A DNA stretch of 57,570 nucleotides from Betaproteobacteria bacterium (GCA_016208425.1 JACQYA010000064.1:1-57570), one strand, 5' to 3'; shown: positions 7,927 to 17,235, counted from the first letter of the stretch. Made by a program: numbers and translations. The notes: generated from the sequence alone by a model not told the origin.

Positions 7927-9597
7927 TTGATTATTCGTTTGTGTATCGCGTGTTTCCTGCTTCTCGTACAAGGGGCGGGAGAGACGTACGCCGCCGCCCC
8001 GCAAGCGGCCGCCAAGCAGGTTCGCGCTGTCTGGTTGTGGGGCGATAACGCCCACGCTACGGCGACCGATCTGCAGAAGAAGCGCTATCTCCTCGACCTG
8101 CTGACCAACGTCCCGCTCCAGAGAGAGTTCTGGCACCGTTTGCTGCGCTACGGCATCAACCGGGTCTACCTGAACGTGAATCTGACGACCGAAGGCGACT
8201 TTCTCTTTGTCGATCACGGCCTCGAACTGAGCCGTTTCATCGATCGGGCGCACGGTGCTGGAATCGAGATCTACGCGCTGTTCGGACACAGCAGTTACGC
8301 GGATCCCGGCAACCACCGAAAAATCGTCGGCGAGCGCGGTTTGATCGAAGCCTTATTGGCTTTTGGCATCATGAACCCGCCCGGGTTCGACGGCATTCAG
8401 TCGGATGTCGAGCCGTACTACGACCCCGCCACCGGCGCGGCGACCGATCTGTTGGTGACCGGCCCACCGTACCTGGAGCTGACGTCCGCGATTTCCCGCC
8501 GGTTGAATGGTCACGGCAAAGCGACCGGGGCGCCGGTGCGCTTTGAGGCGGCCATTCCATTCTGGTATTCGATGCCGGGCGACGACGGCGCGCCGGCAAA
8601 ACAGGTAACGTTCCAGGGGCGGCAAGCGACGATGGACCGGCACATCATGGGGCTGGTCGATAGCGTCGCCGTGATGGCCTACCGCGATACGGCCGTCGGC
8701 CAGAACGGGGTGATCGCGCTGTCGACGCCGACCGTGAAGCTGGCCGAATCGATGGGCAAGGAAGTTCTGGTCGCACTCGAAACGCAACGCCCCAACCCGA
8801 AATTTGGCGTCAGCTCCCACATCACGCTGTTCAATGAAGGGCTGGCCGGCGTCATCCGGGTGAGCTCGCAGGTGTCCGGCCATTTCGCCGGTAGCCCCGC
8901 TTTCAAGGGCATAGCCTGGCACCATTACGAATCGCTGATCAACCTGGGACAAGGGCGAAATCTGCGCGCCGACCTGCTCGAAGAGGGCGTGCTGTGGACG
9001 CCGGACGCGGCGACCGGCGTGCGCTTGTGGGACGTTAGCGGCAATTACGGCGGATACGGAAACCCGAACCGGGATAACGAAATATCCTCGGGCGACGATG
9101 AGGGGCGCCTGGTGATCGACGTTCAGGCCAAAGGCGGATGGGGCGCGGGGGTCAGTTTCAATTTCTCCCGGCCGGACCAGCGCCTGTTTCTCGACGGAAT
9201 GAAGCACACGGCGGTTTCGGTGCGTTATTGCGCCGACGTCGAGTCCGTGCTGCAAGTTGCCGACGCCCGCTGGCACGATCTGGACGATTCGATTCCCTTG
9301 GGGACGTTGCCGGCGACGGCGGGTTTCGTCCGCGACGCCACCCTTCCGCTGGGGCGCAAGCATCCGGTTTGGGGGGTGATCGTCGGCGAAGATCCGCGTT
9401 ATGTCTATTCGGGCAGCGACGAATACGGGTGGATCGACCGTTCGCGCCTGGCCAGCCTGTTTCTCAGGATTCCTCCGGCGCAAGCCGGGCGTTTCGAGCT
9501 GATCGACCTCCGGCTTGTCGACGCCACGGCCGGCAAAGCCCCGGCCGGCAGCCCACTCAAGATGCAGTGCAATATCCGGGGAGCAAACGGATCGTGA
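7927..9597 (+). CDS. Exported TIM-barrel glycosidase-like protein
   Basis: About 556 residues if it starts at TTG 7927, which has GAGGG five bases upstream; GTG 7915 is an alternative. A signal peptide (IIRLCIACFLLLVQ..., cleavage near AAAP) is followed by a region resembling TIM-barrel glycoside hydrolases: VRAVWLWGD, a strand-like INRVYLNV, FDGIQSDVEPYYD with acidic residues at a plausible active-site strand, and VDSVAVMAYRDTA. The C-terminal third looks beta-rich and may be carbohydrate-binding. It overlaps the GT2 synthase gene by 4 bases, suggesting an exported polysaccharide hydrolase or modifier. The exact family is not recognised. Confidence 0.55.
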   Translation: MIIRLCIACFLLLVQGAGETYAAAPQAAAKQVRAVWLWGDNAHATATDLQKKRYLLDLLTNVPLQREFWHRLLRYGINRVYLNVNLTTEGDFLFVDHGLELSRFIDRAHGAGIEIYALFGHSSYADPGNHRKIVGERGLIEALLAFGIMNPPGFDGIQSDVEPYYDPATGAATDLLVTGPPYLELTSAISRRLNGHGKATGAPVRFEAAIPFWYSMPGDDGAPAKQVTFQGRQATMDRHIMGLVDSVAVMAYRDTAVGQNGVIALSTPTVKLAESMGKEVLVALETQRPNPKFGVSSHITLFNEGLAGVIRVSSQVSGHFAGSPAFKGIAWHHYESLINLGQGRNLRADLLEEGVLWTPDAATGVRLWDVSGNYGGYGNPNRDNEISSGDDEGRLVIDVQAKGGWGAGVSFNFSRPDQRLFLDGMKHTAVSVRYCADVESVLQVADARWHDLDDSIPLGTLPATAGFVRDATLPLGRKHPVWGVIVGEDPRYVYSGSDEYGWIDRSRLASLFLRIPPAQAGRFELIDLRLVDATAGKAPAGSPLKMQCNIRGANGS

Positions 9598-10943
9598 TAA
9601 CCGCCCTAGCCTGGTTTTTCATCGTCTACACGGCGCTCAACCTGCTGTTTTCGTTGGCGGTGTACGTGCTGTCCGTCGTTGCGCTATCCAGGGAGAAGCG
9701 CTGGATGAAGGGCTTCGAGGAGCGCCTGCGCGAACGGTGGCCATCCTTGCCCCCGATCTCGGTCGTCATTCCCGCCTTCAACGAAGAAGCTTCGATTCTC
9801 CAGTCCGTGAAGTCGGCGATGAAGTCGCGCTACAACTCGCTGGAAGTCGTCGTCGTCAACGACGGCTCATCCGACAACACGCTGGGGGTGCTGCGCGCCG
9901 CGTTTGCGCTGCAAGCGATCGAAGGCACCGCCGGCGCGGGTTTGAGCACCGAGCCGATCCGGGGGCTATGGGCGAACGGCGAACGCTCGCTGATCGTCAT
10001 CGACAAGCACAACGGCGGCAAGGCCGACGCGATCAACGCCGGGATCAACATGGCGCGCTCGCCGCTGCTCTGCGTCGTCGACGCGGACACCCTGTTGGAG
10101 CGGGATACGCTGTTGTTTCTGGCCGAGCCGTTTTTCGACAACCCGCACATGCTGGTGGCCGGCGGTTTCATCCGTCTCAAGGAAGCGCCCCACAGCTTGC
10201 TGGCGCGCAGCCTGTACTGGTTGCAGCAACTGGAGTATGCGCGCAGCTACGGGTGTTTTCGCGCCGGCCTCAACATCATCCACGCCAACGTAATCATTTC
10301 CGGCGCGCTCGGGCTGTTTCGCCGGGCCGCCATTCTGGAGGTGGGCGGCTACGATCCGCTGGCGGTCGGCGAAGACATGGAACTGGTCTTGCGCCTGCAC
10401 GATCACCACCTGCACAAGCAACGGCCTTACGCTATTTCGCAGATCGGCTACGCCTGCTGCCGGACGGCGTCGTGCGACAACCTGGACTTGCTCGGGCGCC
10501 AGCGCGTGCGCTGGCAGCGCGGCCTCCTGTCCTCGCTGCGCGCCTACCAGCACATGATTTTCGCACCCGGGGCACGCGCGGTGGGAATGATCGCTCTACC
10601 CTACCTGCTGGCTTTCGAAGTCCTCGGCCCGTTTGTCGAGATACTCGGTCTCGCGTACCTGGTCGGCGGAACGCTCGGTGGCCTGCTGCCCGGATCGCTG
10701 CTCGGCGCCTTTGCGCTGGTCTTGCTGATCGGCAGCCTGAACAACTTGCTGTGCCTGGCCGTCGATGCCGCCTACCTCGGACAACAACTGACCTGGCACG
10801 CCCGGCTGCGCATGTTGGTGACCGGCCTGCTGGAACCCTTCGGCTACCATTGGCTCAATCTATGGTGGCGCATCAAGGGGTCTTTTGTGTACTTATCGAC
10901 GGTGCAAACACGCACCGCGTGGAGCATGCGAAAGCAACCGTGA
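9594..10943 (+). CDS. Processive family 2 glycosyltransferase (PgaC/BcsA-like)
   Basis: A 449-residue inner-membrane synthase starting at GTG 9594, overlapping the upstream stop. There is one N-terminal membrane helix, then a GT-A catalytic domain with ISVVIPAFNEE, VVNDGSSD, VVDADT (DxD metal/UDP-sugar site), GED and the processivity motif QRVRWQRG. Several C-terminal membrane helices follow (about residues 315-440). This is the layout of poly-N-acetylglucosamine and related exopolysaccharide synthases. The coupled TIM-barrel protein may trim or modify the polymer. The sugar made cannot be told from sequence. Confidence 0.85.
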   Translation: MITALAWFFIVYTALNLLFSLAVYVLSVVALSREKRWMKGFEERLRERWPSLPPISVVIPAFNEEASILQSVKSAMKSRYNSLEVVVVNDGSSDNTLGVLRAAFALQAIEGTAGAGLSTEPIRGLWANGERSLIVIDKHNGGKADAINAGINMARSPLLCVVDADTLLERDTLLFLAEPFFDNPHMLVAGGFIRLKEAPHSLLARSLYWLQQLEYARSYGCFRAGLNIIHANVIISGALGLFRRAAILEVGGYDPLAVGEDMELVLRLHDHHLHKQRPYAISQIGYACCRTASCDNLDLLGRQRVRWQRGLLSSLRAYQHMIFAPGARAVGMIALPYLLAFEVLGPFVEILGLAYLVGGTLGGLLPGSLLGAFALVLLIGSLNNLLCLAVDAAYLGQQLTWHARLRMLVTGLLEPFGYHWLNLWWRIKGSFVYLSTVQTRTAWSMRKQP

Positions 10944-10971
10944 CCAGACTTTCTGCCATCGCGGTCGCCGG

Positions 10972-11865
10972 ATGATAAAAATTTCCGCCGACCTGGCGTC
11001 GGGCACGCAGGTTGCCCGCCTCCCCGAACTCATCGTCACTATCGGCCGGAGCCGGGACAACCTCGTCGTGCTGAACGACCCCGCCGTGTCGGCGGTGCAT
11101 GCCCGCGTATCGTGGACGGGATCGGCCTACCGGATTGAAGATCTCGGCAGCGCCAACGGGCTATGGGTCGGCGGGAAGGCAGTTTCGGAGGCGTGGATAG
11201 CCAGTTCTCCGACCCCGATGACCTGCTTTCTGGGTCGGGTGCGTTGCGTGATCGAGGTTTGCGACCCGTGTTTCGCGTGCAACGACGAATCGCGTTTTTT
11301 GATGGCGGCGCCGGCGATCACGGTCGGGCGCGCGCGCGACAACAACTGGGTGCTGGCCTACCCTTCGATCTCGTCGCATCATCTGCGCCTGACCCGAGAT
11401 GGCGAACAGATGTTTGTGCACAACCTCAGCGAGCAGGGGACGAGAGTCGGCGGCCTGTTGGTCGACCAAGCGCCGATCGCCGTCGGCGACGTGATCCAGC
11501 TCGGGGATGCGACTATTCTCTACGCCAGCCCGCCCCTTCTGGACGACGGGTTTACGTTTGAAGCCGAGCGCGGCCAGGTCGCCGGCGCCGGGCAACGGTT
11601 CCGCGTCGCGGGCTCGCTCGGACGCGAGCAGGCGGACGAGCTTGCCGGGCTTCTGGAAGCCGCGGGCAGGCGGGGCATCAAAGCGATCGATCTCGATATG
11701 TCGGCGTGCCGCAAGCTGCACCCGCTGTGCCTCGACGTTTTGCTCGAAGCGGCGCGGTCGCTGGCTGCCGCCAACGGAAGATTGCGGCTGGTCGCGCCGT
11801 CGCAGGCCGTGGCGCGGGCGGTGGCGCTGGCCAACGCCGGTCAGCGGCTGATTCTGGCGGACTGA
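10972..11865 (+). CDS. Protein with two FHA domains and a C-terminal STAS domain
   Basis: A 297-residue soluble protein. Residues 1-95 are the first FHA domain (VTIGRSRDNLVVL, then SAVHARV and LGSANGLWVGG). Residues 105-185 are the second (ITVGRARDNNWVL, SSHHLRL, GTRVGG). FHA domains bind phosphothreonine. Residues 205-297 resemble a STAS domain (IKAIDLDMSACRKLHPLCLDVL), as in anti-sigma-factor antagonists. The gene lies 4 bases before a Ser/Thr kinase gene, so it probably reads or relays that kinase's phosphorylation. The STAS assignment is moderate. Confidence 0.8.
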   Translation: MIKISADLASGTQVARLPELIVTIGRSRDNLVVLNDPAVSAVHARVSWTGSAYRIEDLGSANGLWVGGKAVSEAWIASSPTPMTCFLGRVRCVIEVCDPCFACNDESRFLMAAPAITVGRARDNNWVLAYPSISSHHLRLTRDGEQMFVHNLSEQGTRVGGLLVDQAPIAVGDVIQLGDATILYASPPLLDDGFTFEAERGQVAGAGQRFRVAGSLGREQADELAGLLEAAGRRGIKAIDLDMSACRKLHPLCLDVLLEAARSLAAANGRLRLVAPSQAVARAVALANAGQRLILAD

Positions 11866-11869
11866 AATC

Positions 11870-13258
11870 ATGGGCGAACTGGTAGAAGGCAGCGTCTTCG
11901 GCGACTTCCGCATCGACCATCTGATCTCCGACAAGGGAGGGATGGGCGATGTCTATGAAGCCTACCAGTTGTCCGTGCGGCGGCGCGTGGCGGCCAAGTC
12001 CCTGAAGCTGTCGCACCAGAACGATGCCGAAATTCGCCGCCGCTTCGAGGAGGAGGCGCTTTTTCTGGCGCAGCTCAATCACCCGAACATCGTCAACGTG
12101 CTCGCGTTCGACCCGGAAAACCTGATAATTTTCATGGAGTTCCTGGAAGGCATGCCGCTCGACGAGCACGTTCGCCGGGAGCGCGACGAACCCGTCGCCC
12201 TATCGCTGCACGAATCCCTGAACATCATGGATCAGGTGCTCGCCGCGCTGGGGCACGCCCACGCGCACGGACTGGTGCATAGGGACGTGAAACCCGGCAA
12301 TATCTTCGTCGCGCCGGACGGCCGGGTAAAGCTGACCGACTTCGGCATCGCCAAGATCATCGGGCGAGAGAACCTCGAAGTGACCCGCATGGGGCTGGGA
12401 TCGCCGTCGTACATGGCGCCGGAACAGATCCTCGGCGACGAGATCGACGGCAGAACCGACGTCTACGCGGCCGGTATCGTGCTTTACCAGCTGCTGACCG
12501 GCAAGATGCCCTTTTCCGGCCGCACTTACGAAGAGATCATCGTCCGCCACGTCCAGGATGCGTGCCCTAGCCCGAAAGAACTGGTCACCGATTTGCCGCA
12601 CCTGTTGTGCGACGTGGTGCTAACGGCGACCGCCAAGAAGCCGGCAGACCGTTTTCAGTCGGCCGAAGCCTTTCGCCGGCTGCTCGCCCAGGTGCCGACG
12701 CAGGTTGCCGCGATGGCGTCGGGCGGCGCTCCGGCGACGGGTTTCCGCTGGTGGCCGGCAGCCGCCGGCACCGCGCTTGTTTTCGCCGCACTTGCCGCGC
12801 TGCTGCCGCGTCACACTGCCGTGCCGGCAAACGGGTCGGCAAACGGGCCGGCAAAGACTCCCGTCGCGCTCAAGGGCAGCCTGCGCATTACCACGAACGA
12901 AGCGGCCGAGATCTGGATCGGCGATGAGAACAAGGGCGTTTCTCCGGCAACGCTCGCCGACTTGCCGGCCGGCCGCTACCGGATACGCTTGGTGCAGCCC
13001 GAGTTCATGGCGCTGGAGCGCGAAGCAACGGTCGAAGCGGGCGCGACCGCCAGCGTGGATGCCGTTTTTCCGGCGGCGGGCACGCTGACCGTAGCTTCCG
13101 GTGCGCCGGGGCAAGAAGTGCTGATCGACGACAGCCCCCGGGGTTCCACCCCGCTGTCGATCAAGTTGCCGGTCGGCAAGCATCGCTTGAAAGTCCGGGG
13201 TCAGTCGCGGGAAATCATGGTTCTGGAAGGGCGCCGACAAACCGAGGCATTTCCGTGA
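11870..13258 (+). CDS. Hanks-type serine/threonine kinase with two PEGA-type repeats
   Basis: A 462-residue membrane kinase. The kinase domain (residues 8-275) has an unusual glycine loop (ISDKGGMGDVY), AAK in place of VAIK, catalytic HRDVKPGN, DFG and APE. A single membrane helix lies near residues 290-312. The exterior part has two PEGA-like units (EIWIGDENKGVSPATL...AGRYRIRL and EVLIDDSPRGSTPLSI...GKHRLKV). It sits between the FHA-STAS gene and a TPR-like exported protein whose GTG overlaps its stop. It is the second kinase of this locus and resembles the one at 5323 in layout. Confidence 0.92.
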   Translation: MGELVEGSVFGDFRIDHLISDKGGMGDVYEAYQLSVRRRVAAKSLKLSHQNDAEIRRRFEEEALFLAQLNHPNIVNVLAFDPENLIIFMEFLEGMPLDEHVRRERDEPVALSLHESLNIMDQVLAALGHAHAHGLVHRDVKPGNIFVAPDGRVKLTDFGIAKIIGRENLEVTRMGLGSPSYMAPEQILGDEIDGRTDVYAAGIVLYQLLTGKMPFSGRTYEEIIVRHVQDACPSPKELVTDLPHLLCDVVLTATAKKPADRFQSAEAFRRLLAQVPTQVAAMASGGAPATGFRWWPAAAGTALVFAALAALLPRHTAVPANGSANGPAKTPVALKGSLRITTNEAAEIWIGDENKGVSPATLADLPAGRYRIRLVQPEFMALEREATVEAGATASVDAVFPAAGTLTVASGAPGQEVLIDDSPRGSTPLSIKLPVGKHRLKVRGQSREIMVLEGRRQTEAFP

Positions 13259-14376
13259 TCCCACTTCGCCGATTGCCGGCGGTGCTGCTCGCCTGGCTGC
13301 TCTTCGCCTGCCCGGGGGTTGGCGCGCGAGCAGCCGACGGCGACAACGAGGAAAGCCTGATCGACCAGTACAACGCGCTGATTCGCGAATATCGGTTCGG
13401 CGAAGCGCAGGATCTGTTGCAAAAAGGCATACAAAGCTATCCGCGCAACCCCCTTTTCCCGCTTCAGCTTGTTTCGCTGCAAGCCAATATCCGCGCCTAT
13501 GTCGACTTGCAGCAAAGAATCGTCGACGCCGAGCGGCACAACAACCCCGGCCGCGCGTTGCGGGCGGCGCGCCGCATTCTCGACATCAAGCCCGACCAGA
13601 AGGGCGCCCGGGAGGTAGTGGAAGAACTCGGGGGAAAAGTGTCGTCCGATCTGCGAGAGCGTTTGAAAACGGCGCGCGCAGCGCTGGATCGGGGCGACAT
13701 CGAGAAGGCCAGAGACGGCCTGGATTCGCTGCTATCCATCGACCCGACCGATCCCGGGGTGCGCGCGCTGCTGCGCGACATCGAGGAAAAGAGCGCAACA
13801 TCGGCGCGCGCCAGCCAGGAGGAGGTGGCCGCCCATCTGGCGCGTCTGGAAACCTGGTCTGCCGACCGCAAACGGAGCGCCCCGCCCGCCAAAGAAGATG
13901 TGCGCAAGTTCAATGCGGCGGTCGCCAAAGGTCTGGAGCAGAACCCGGGAGATCCGCAACTGCTCGCCCAGGCCAGGCGCGGACAGGACATCCTGCGTAC
14001 CGCGCAGGCAGCGTCGGCCGACAAGACGGCTCAAAAGATCCTCCAGGAAACCGTCAGCGCGAACACCGAAAGCGCGGATCAGTTGCTCGAACGCGGCCGC
14101 ACGCTATTGGGGCAAGGGCAGTTCGGCGAGGCGGATGGGGTGTTCTCCCGCCTCGTCCGTACCGGCAACCTGAGGCAGGTCGCTCTCGCCTACCTCTACC
14201 AGGGTATCGCCCGCCTGGCGACCATTTCTGCGGCCGACGTGCAGGGCGGGCGCCAGCAACGCCTGCGCGCCCTATCCAGTTTCCAGAATGCGCTACGTTT
14301 CGACGCCGCGATCCAGTTGCCGGCCGGTTACGAGAAATACGCCCGCGATCTGGCCGAGGCACGGCAGACGCTGTAG
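13255..14376 (+). CDS. Exported TPR-like repeat protein
   Basis: A 373-residue protein starting at GTG 13255, coupled to the kinase stop. A signal peptide (LPAVLLAWLLFACPGVGARA) is followed by a helical repeat region: FGEAQDLLQKGIQSYPRNP, ALRAARRILDIKPDQKG, RGDIEKARDGLDSLLSIDPTDPG and FGEADGVFSRLV are typical TPR-like units. The C-terminus carries a longer helical unit. It is probably a periplasmic scaffold working with the PEGA domains of the neighbouring kinases. It converges with the FHA/zinc-ribbon gene, with only 4 bases between the two stops. Confidence 0.7.
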   Translation: MIPLRRLPAVLLAWLLFACPGVGARAADGDNEESLIDQYNALIREYRFGEAQDLLQKGIQSYPRNPLFPLQLVSLQANIRAYVDLQQRIVDAERHNNPGRALRAARRILDIKPDQKGAREVVEELGGKVSSDLRERLKTARAALDRGDIEKARDGLDSLLSIDPTDPGVRALLRDIEEKSATSARASQEEVAAHLARLETWSADRKRSAPPAKEDVRKFNAAVAKGLEQNPGDPQLLAQARRGQDILRTAQAASADKTAQKILQETVSANTESADQLLERGRTLLGQGQFGEADGVFSRLVRTGNLRQVALAYLYQGIARLATISAADVQGGRQQRLRALSSFQNALRFDAAIQLPAGYEKYARDLAEARQTL

Positions 14377-14380
14377 ACGG

Positions 14381-15058
14381 TCAACCCATCTGTTTCGGGT
14401 GAAAGCGCACCCACTGCAAGGTCGTGATCTCGCCGCAGCGGATCAGCGCATCGTCGGGAATCTCGGTCGGCTGAAAAACTTGCCGTCCGTCGACGAAGGT
14501 GCCGTTCGACGAATCCCGGTCGACCAGCGTCGCGCTGTCGTTTTCTCCCAGCCACAGAACGGCGTGGCTGCTGGAGATCGAATCTTCATGGAGCAGGATA
14601 TCGGCACCCTGCGTTCGTCCGATGCTGTTTTTTCCGTGGCGGATAGTCCAGCTTTCTCCCCGCTCCGGGCCGCCGATCGCCACCAGCCATCCCTTGAGCA
14701 TGGGAAGACCCTGGTGCTTGCGGACGATGCGCGTGCGCTCGGCGTTGTTTTCTACATCCAGCGGCGAGCGGGTGCGTTCGTCGAGGGGGATACGGTTGGC
14801 GGGCTGCGACATATCGGCGGGCGGCACCTGGTTAACGAAGGCGCCAACCGTTACCGGCGCGCCGGTCGCCGCCGCCCGGCCGGGGCTAGTCGCAAACTGC
14901 GCGCCCACTCTCGCCCACGGGCTGCTCGCGTCCGGGCTGGGGCGGCGAATTATCAGGGTGGGATCCGGCCCGCTGAGACCGGTGAGCGTGCCGCAGTTTC
15001 GACAGAAGGTTTCGCTATCCTGAAGCGTTGCGCGGCAATTGGTGCACGTCTGGCTCAT
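14381..15058 (-). CDS. Zinc-ribbon and FHA domain protein
   Basis: A 225-residue protein. Residues 4-22 form a zinc ribbon (CTNC and CRNC, four Cys). A long Pro/Ala/Arg-rich linker (about residues 30-120) carries threonines that could be phosphorylated. The C-terminal FHA domain (about 125-215) shows SIGRTQGADILL, SSSHAVL and SSNGTFVDGRQV. The layout recalls mycobacterial GarA and other FHA targets whose N-terminal Thr is phosphorylated. It lies 12 bases downstream of the VWA lipoprotein gene in one operon. It is probably a cytoplasmic adaptor for the two Ser/Thr kinases. Confidence 0.82.
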   Translation of the reverse strand: MSQTCTNCRATLQDSETFCRNCGTLTGLSGPDPTLIIRRPSPDASSPWARVGAQFATSPGRAAATGAPVTVGAFVNQVPPADMSQPANRIPLDERTRSPLDVENNAERTRIVRKHQGLPMLKGWLVAIGGPERGESWTIRHGKNSIGRTQGADILLHEDSISSSHAVLWLGENDSATLVDRDSSNGTFVDGRQVFQPTEIPDDALIRCGEITTLQWVRFHPKQMG

Positions 15059-15070
15059 GGTGATCGGCTC

Positions 15071-16114
15071 TTATTTTTCCGCGACGACGATCACGTCCGG
15101 GGTCGCGTCTTCTTCTCCGGACAGCGCCAGGTAGATGCGGGCAGCGCGCGCCGCCGGCAGCGTTACCGGCTTGCTGAAACCGCGCGCCTTCAAGCCGCGA
15201 AACGTATATTCTCCCGCCGGAAGGGTAATCTGCTGGCCGAGGTTGGCGGTGGCCGCAACGGCTCCCTTGCTGCTGACCAACTCGTAGCGGAACTTGGCGA
15301 TTTCGATGCGCAGCAGCGCGTTGACCAGCTCGTCGTAGGAACCGGCCTCGAAGAACTGCCCGGTGGCCAAGGTGCTGAGGTTCCGCGTATTCTCCTTCGA
15401 GCGTTCGCTGACCACACCTTTGGAATCCAGACCGCCACCCGAAAACACGATATCCACCGCGATGTCCGCATCCTTGAGTTTCTGCACGGCGTCCCTCGGG
15501 CTGACACTGCCGGCGATCTGCGGATGGCATTCTTCGGCACCGTCGGTCAGCACGACGACCCGTTTTTCGCCGGGCGCATTGGCCAGCAACTCGGCCGCCT
15601 TCATCATCGAATTGCCCAGCGGCGTATCCCCACGGTAAGCGCCGACCTTGGACAAGTGGTTCAGGCGACCCTTGATCTCGGCGCGATCCTTGGCGGGCTG
15701 CAACGGTTGCACGACACGGATATCGTCGTTGCACGACGCCTTTGCCTTGGCCGCATTCAAGACTTTGCCGTCCATGATCCCGGACGGGAGCTGGCTGCCG
15801 TAAACGATGATTGCCAGCTTGTCGTGCCGCGCGGTGCGGTCGACGAACTGGAGCAAGGCGCGATAGGCCGGGCCGAAGCGCGGCTCGCCCCCCGCGCTGA
15901 TCGGCCACGCCATGCTGCCCGAGGCGTCGTAGATGAGAACGATGGATTCCGGCTCGCGGACAGACTGGACGAAGCGGAACGCATCTTCGGTGCTGCCCGG
16001 CTCCATTTTTCCGGCCTGCGTGGCATGCGCCTCGACATTGACGGGTTTGACGGCGCAGCCGGAAAGCAGCGCCAACGCGGCGAGCACGGGGACGAAAAAC
16101 GCGGGAGCAGCCAT
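15071..16114 (-). CDS. VWA-domain lipoprotein
   Basis: A 347-residue lipoprotein with lipobox ALLSGC (Cys about residue 20). Residues 55-260 are a von Willebrand factor A domain with a complete-looking MIDAS: DASGS, a Thr in the RGDTPLG loop and LTDGAEE. The C-terminal beta-rich region (QITLPAGEYTFRGLKARGFSKPVTL) resembles PEGA or carboxypeptidase-regulatory folds. ATG 16114 is chosen because a signal peptide follows at once and AGAGG lies upstream. It is probably a cell-envelope adhesion or assembly factor, first gene of an operon with the FHA/zinc-ribbon gene. Confidence 0.82.
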   Translation of the reverse strand: MAAPAFFVPVLAALALLSGCAVKPVNVEAHATQAGKMEPGSTEDAFRFVQSVREPESIVLIYDASGSMAWPISAGGEPRFGPAYRALLQFVDRTARHDKLAIIVYGSQLPSGIMDGKVLNAAKAKASCNDDIRVVQPLQPAKDRAEIKGRLNHLSKVGAYRGDTPLGNSMMKAAELLANAPGEKRVVVLTDGAEECHPQIAGSVSPRDAVQKLKDADIAVDIVFSGGGLDSKGVVSERSKENTRNLSTLATGQFFEAGSYDELVNALLRIEIAKFRYELVSSKGAVAATANLGQQITLPAGEYTFRGLKARGFSKPVTLPAARAARIYLALSGEEDATPDVIVVAEK

Positions 16115-16455
16115 GATGGATAGCCTCTGGAATCGTTGAAATAGGGACGACAGCATTTTACAGAGTTTCGGCAGGTTGCTTCAAATGCACCCGCGCAGGC
16201 TGGATCGCCGGGCGCGACCTGCAACGGCTCGCCCGCAACCGAGCCGGTGAATACGCACAGATTCCGCAAATAGCGACTTCCGCGCCACACTCTCGCCAAA
16301 CACTTGCGCCGACCGATCCATTAGTTGCGTCTTCCGGCCGGCGATCTGGTTGGGCAAGGCTAGCACTTATCTCCGTGTCCGATTTCCGGGAGCCGGCTCC
16401 CTGCCAAGACCGCCCCGAGCATTTGCTGGTATTTGCTGTTTGCCGGCTTTTTTTA
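16115..16455. other. Intergenic stretch without a recognised gene
   Basis: About 340 bases between the VWA gene and the end of the IclR gene. It contains a perfect 14-bp palindrome GGGAGCCGGCTCCC near 16389 and a T-run near 16449 next to the IclR stop. The VWA operon promoter must lie here, but no confident -35/-10 pair was seen. No coding frame is supported. Confidence 0.5.
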
Positions 16456-17235
16456 CTATTTCGCGCGCGGTTTGCGATAGCCTAGCGCCTGCGAGATTTC
16501 GTCGGCCGTTGCCTTGATCTGCCCGATCCAGTCGGGATTGTGGCGGTCGGTCGGCGCGGAAACCGAGAGCCCGGCGAGGGTTTGCCCCTCGTCGTTGCGG
16601 ATCGGCGCGGCGATGCAGCGCAGGCCGATTTCGGCTTCTTCGTTGTCGTAGGCGAGATCGTGGCGGCGAATCTTGTCCAGTTCTTTTTCCAGCGCGTCGA
16701 GGCGGGTCAGCGAGTGCGGCGTTTTTCCCGGCAGGCCGGTGCGTTTGGCGTATGCCCGTACCTCGGCGTTGTTTCCGGCGGCGAGAAACAGCTTGCCGAG
16801 CGACGTCAGGTGCAGCGGCGCCCGACCGCCGACCAGATACACCACGCGCAGCAGCGCGCGGCCGCTCGACGTGCGTTCGGCGTAGATGATTTCGTCTTCG
16901 TGGCGGATGCCGAGGTTGACCGCTTCGCCGATCGCCTCATGGAGCCTTTGCATCGCCGGCAAGGCGACCTGGCGGATATTGATGCGCGACTTGACGAGGT
17001 TGCCGAGCTCCAGCCAGCGAATACCGAGCGCGTAGGTTCCGGGCTCCTGCCGTTCGACGAGGCTGGCACTCGTCATCGCAGCCAAGATGCGGTGCGCCGT
17101 CGACGGGTGCAACCCGGTGCTGCCCGACAACAGCTTGAGGCTGGCCGGCTCCGGGTTGTCGGCCAAAACTTCGAGCAGGCTCATCATGCGTTCGATGACC
17201 TGGATGGAACCTTTTTCTGCTGGTAGCGCTGCCAT
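16456..17235 (-). CDS. IclR-family transcriptional regulator
   Basis: A 259-residue regulator. Residues 12-75 are the winged helix-turn-helix (VIERMMSLLEVLADNPEPASL, STGLHPSTAHRILAAM). Residues 90-250 are the IclR effector-binding domain, with GRALLRVVYLVGGRAPLHLTSLGK and GLRCIAAPIRNDEG. IclR proteins usually control catabolic or central-carbon genes nearby. The adjacent divergent gene is a truncated aldehyde dehydrogenase, which may once have been its target. ATG 17235 is preferred over a TTG five codons upstream. The ligand cannot be told. Confidence 0.92.
   Translation of the reverse strand: MAALPAEKGSIQVIERMMSLLEVLADNPEPASLKLLSGSTGLHPSTAHRILAAMTSASLVERQEPGTYALGIRWLELGNLVKSRINIRQVALPAMQRLHEAIGEAVNLGIRHEDEIIYAERTSSGRALLRVVYLVGGRAPLHLTSLGKLFLAAGNNAEVRAYAKRTGLPGKTPHSLTRLDALEKELDKIRRHDLAYDNEEAEIGLRCIAAPIRNDEGQTLAGLSVSAPTDRHNPDWIGQIKATADEISQALGYRKPRAK

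Noticed and set aside
4826-16114. Type VI secretion threonine-phosphorylation module (PpkA/PppA/Fha)
   Set aside because: Kinase and FHA proteins are present, but no PppA phosphatase or any Tss structural gene lies nearby.
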